A stretch of 64,000 nucleotides of DNA from Streptomyces natalensis ATCC 27448 (GTDB lineage: Bacteria > Actinomycetota > Actinomycetes > Streptomycetales > Streptomycetaceae), in NCBI RefSeq assembly GCF_000935125.1, contig NZ_JRKI01000061.1, positions 248,001-312,000 on the forward strand, in the 5' to 3' direction. The notes beneath the pieces were generated by a model. The model searched no databases. It was not told the DNA's origin and was given only the letters and a program-made list of their open reading frames with translations. Numbering within the stretch: the stretch's first letter is position 1; every line of letters begins with the position of its first letter. Position numbers and translations under genes: made by a program. Positions 62,762 to 64,000 of the stretch are shown here, piece after piece.

Positions 62762-64000
62762 TCGGTCGCATCCCTGTACTGGACATCCGCCCGCAGATCG
62801 ACTGCGGCCGCCGCCCGGCGAAGGCGGTGGTCGGCGAGACGCTGGAGGTTTCGGCCACCGTCTTCCGCGAAGGCCACGACGCGGTCGCGGCGAATGTCGT
62901 CCTCCGCAACCCCGCCGGCCGCTGCGGCCCCTGGACCCCGATGCACGAGGCCGCCCCCGGCACCGACCGCTGGCGGGCCGAGGTCACCCCCGGCCTCGAA
63001 GGCCGCTGGACGTACACCGTCGAGGCCTGGTCCGACCCGCTCACCACCTGGCGCCGGCACGCCGCCGTCAAGATCCCCGCGGGCATGGACACCGAACTCA
63101 CCTTCACCGAGGGCGCCGAGCTGTACGAACGGGCCGCCGCCGACGTCCCCAAGAGCGACGGCCGCGAGGCGGTGCTGGACGCCGTCGACGCGCTGCGCAA
63201 CACCGAACTCCCCGCCGCCGCCCGGCTCGCCGCCGCCCTCGTCCCCGAGGTCACCGCGGCCCTGAGTCGCCATCCGCTGCGCGAACTGCTCACCGTCTCC
63301 CGCCCGATGCCGCTGGTCGTCGAGCGCCAACGCGCCCTGTACGGCTCGTGGTACGAGCTCTTCCCGCGCTCCGAGGGCGCGGTCACGGCCCCGGACGGCA
63401 GCGTCGTCTCCGGCACCCTGCGCACCGCCGCCGAACGGCTGCCCGCCGTCGCCGCGATGGGCTTCGACGTGGTCTACCTCCCGCCCGTCCACCCCATCGG
63501 CACCGCCTTCCGCAAGGGCCGCAACAACGCGCTGTCCGCCGGGCCGGACGACGTCGGCTCCCCCTGGGCGATCGGCTCCGCCGACGGCGGCCACGACGCC
63601 CTCCACCCGGACCTGGGCACCTTCGAGGACTTCGACCACTTCGTGCGCACCGCCCGCGATCTGCGGATGGAGGTGGCCCTGGACCTCGCCCTCCAGTGCT
63701 CCCCCGACCACCCCTGGGTCGAGCAGCGCCCGCAGTGGTTCCACCACCGCGCCGACGGCTCCATCGCCTACGCCGAGAACCCGCCGAAGAAGTACCAGGA
63801 CATCTACCCCCTCGCCTTCGACACGGACTTCCGGGGGCTGGTGCGCGAGACGGAGCGGCTGCTGCGCTTCTGGATGGCCAAGGGCGTACGGATCTTCCGC
63901 GTCGACAATCCGCACACCAAACCGGTGGCGTTCTGGGAGAAGGTGCTGGCCGACATCAACCGCACCGACCCCGATGTCCTGTTCCTGGCCGAGGCGTTCA
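62758..64000 (+). CDS. glgE: Alpha-1,4-glucan:maltose-1-phosphate maltosyltransferase (partial, 3' end beyond window)
   Basis: GlgE (GH13_3) adds maltosyl units from maltose-1-phosphate to alpha-glucans. The visible 414 residues include the start RIPVLDIRPQIDCGRRPAKA, the N-terminal beta domain, the helical insert, and the barrel segments VVYLPPVHPIGTAFRKGRNN, VALDLALQCSPDHPWV, the nucleophile region RIFRVDNPHTKP and the acid/base region FLAEAF at the edge. AGGTGA lies 4 nt before ATG 62758. With glgX about 10 kb upstream it fits glycogen/trehalose metabolism. Confidence 0.96.
   Translation, partial: MIGRIPVLDIRPQIDCGRRPAKAVVGETLEVSATVFREGHDAVAANVVLRNPAGRCGPWTPMHEAAPGTDRWRAEVTPGLEGRWTYTVEAWSDPLTTWRRHAAVKIPAGMDTELTFTEGAELYERAAADVPKSDGREAVLDAVDALRNTELPAAARLAAALVPEVTAALSRHPLRELLTVSRPMPLVVERQRALYGSWYELFPRSEGAVTAPDGSVVSGTLRTAAERLPAVAAMGFDVVYLPPVHPIGTAFRKGRNNALSAGPDDVGSPWAIGSADGGHDALHPDLGTFEDFDHFVRTARDLRMEVALDLALQCSPDHPWVEQRPQWFHHRADGSIAYAENPPKKYQDIYPLAFDTDFRGLVRETERLLRFWMAKGVRIFRVDNPHTKPVAFWEKVLADINRTDPDVLFLAEAF

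Noticed and set aside
62488..63915. 475-codon leftward frame opposite glgE
   Set aside because: Antisense artefact. The plus strand has unmistakable GlgE motifs and the minus product is low-complexity.

Overview
The window looks like a stretch of Streptomyces (or close relative) chromosome. The DNA is very GC-rich with strong G/C bias at third codon positions. Many genes use GTG starts, several operon junctions are 4-bp ATGA/GTGA overlaps, and TTA leucine codons are very rare (I found three). The families present also fit: SAV_2336-type vWA proteins, SseB-like pairs, GlgE, M4 proteases with FTP/PepSY propeptides, and L,D-transpeptidases with Ig-like domains. No rRNA, tRNA, CRISPR array, IS element or integrase was seen. 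The last gene (glgE) runs off the right end.

Layout. 0-8.5 kb: a TetR/serine-hydrolase divergent pair with a clear operator; a His/Gly-rich small membrane protein; a VC0807-like membrane protein; a winged-helix/Cys-motif protein; the tRNA-thiolation pair mnmA plus cysteine desulfurase; and a Phd/RelE toxin-antitoxin module that abuts a beheaded alpha/beta-hydrolase gene. 8.5-16.3 kb: a four-gene minus-strand locus, Trypco1 - trypsin/VMAP-like - MoxR AAA+ ATPase - vWA/STAND-NTPase/TPR fusion. It matches the computationally described vWA-MoxR-VMAP class of NTP-dependent biological-conflict systems and is the most interesting system here. 16.4-19.5 kb: thioesterase, TRIC-type channel, M1 metallopeptidase. 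19.6-25.8 kb: a five-gene oligopeptide/dipeptide ABC importer operon.

26-34 kb is a glycine/serine region. Two SseB-like genes and a P-loop kinase-like gene run leftward. A tandem glycine riboswitch reads rightward into gcvT, followed by gcvH, glyA and sdaA (glycine to methylene-THF to serine to pyruvate). 34-44 kb holds two small unknowns, a pair of PAP2 phosphatases divergent from a BlaI/M56 pair across a nested palindromic operator, an MprAB-like two-component system preceded by five direct-repeat half-sites, a GT4 glycosyltransferase, a GH25 lysozyme, nadE and a small CxxC protein.

44-51 kb: ccdA and a DsbA-like thiol oxidoreductase, an Ala-rich membrane-anchored protein, an anti-sigma-type ATPase, an enoyl-CoA hydratase and two paralogous lipoprotein L,D-transpeptidases. 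51-64 kb: glgX debranching enzyme, a heterodimeric ABC exporter with one degenerate ATP site (its first subunit carries a TTA codon), two secreted M4 metalloproteases that share an upstream promoter-like module, and glgE preceded by a well-placed small upstream ORF.
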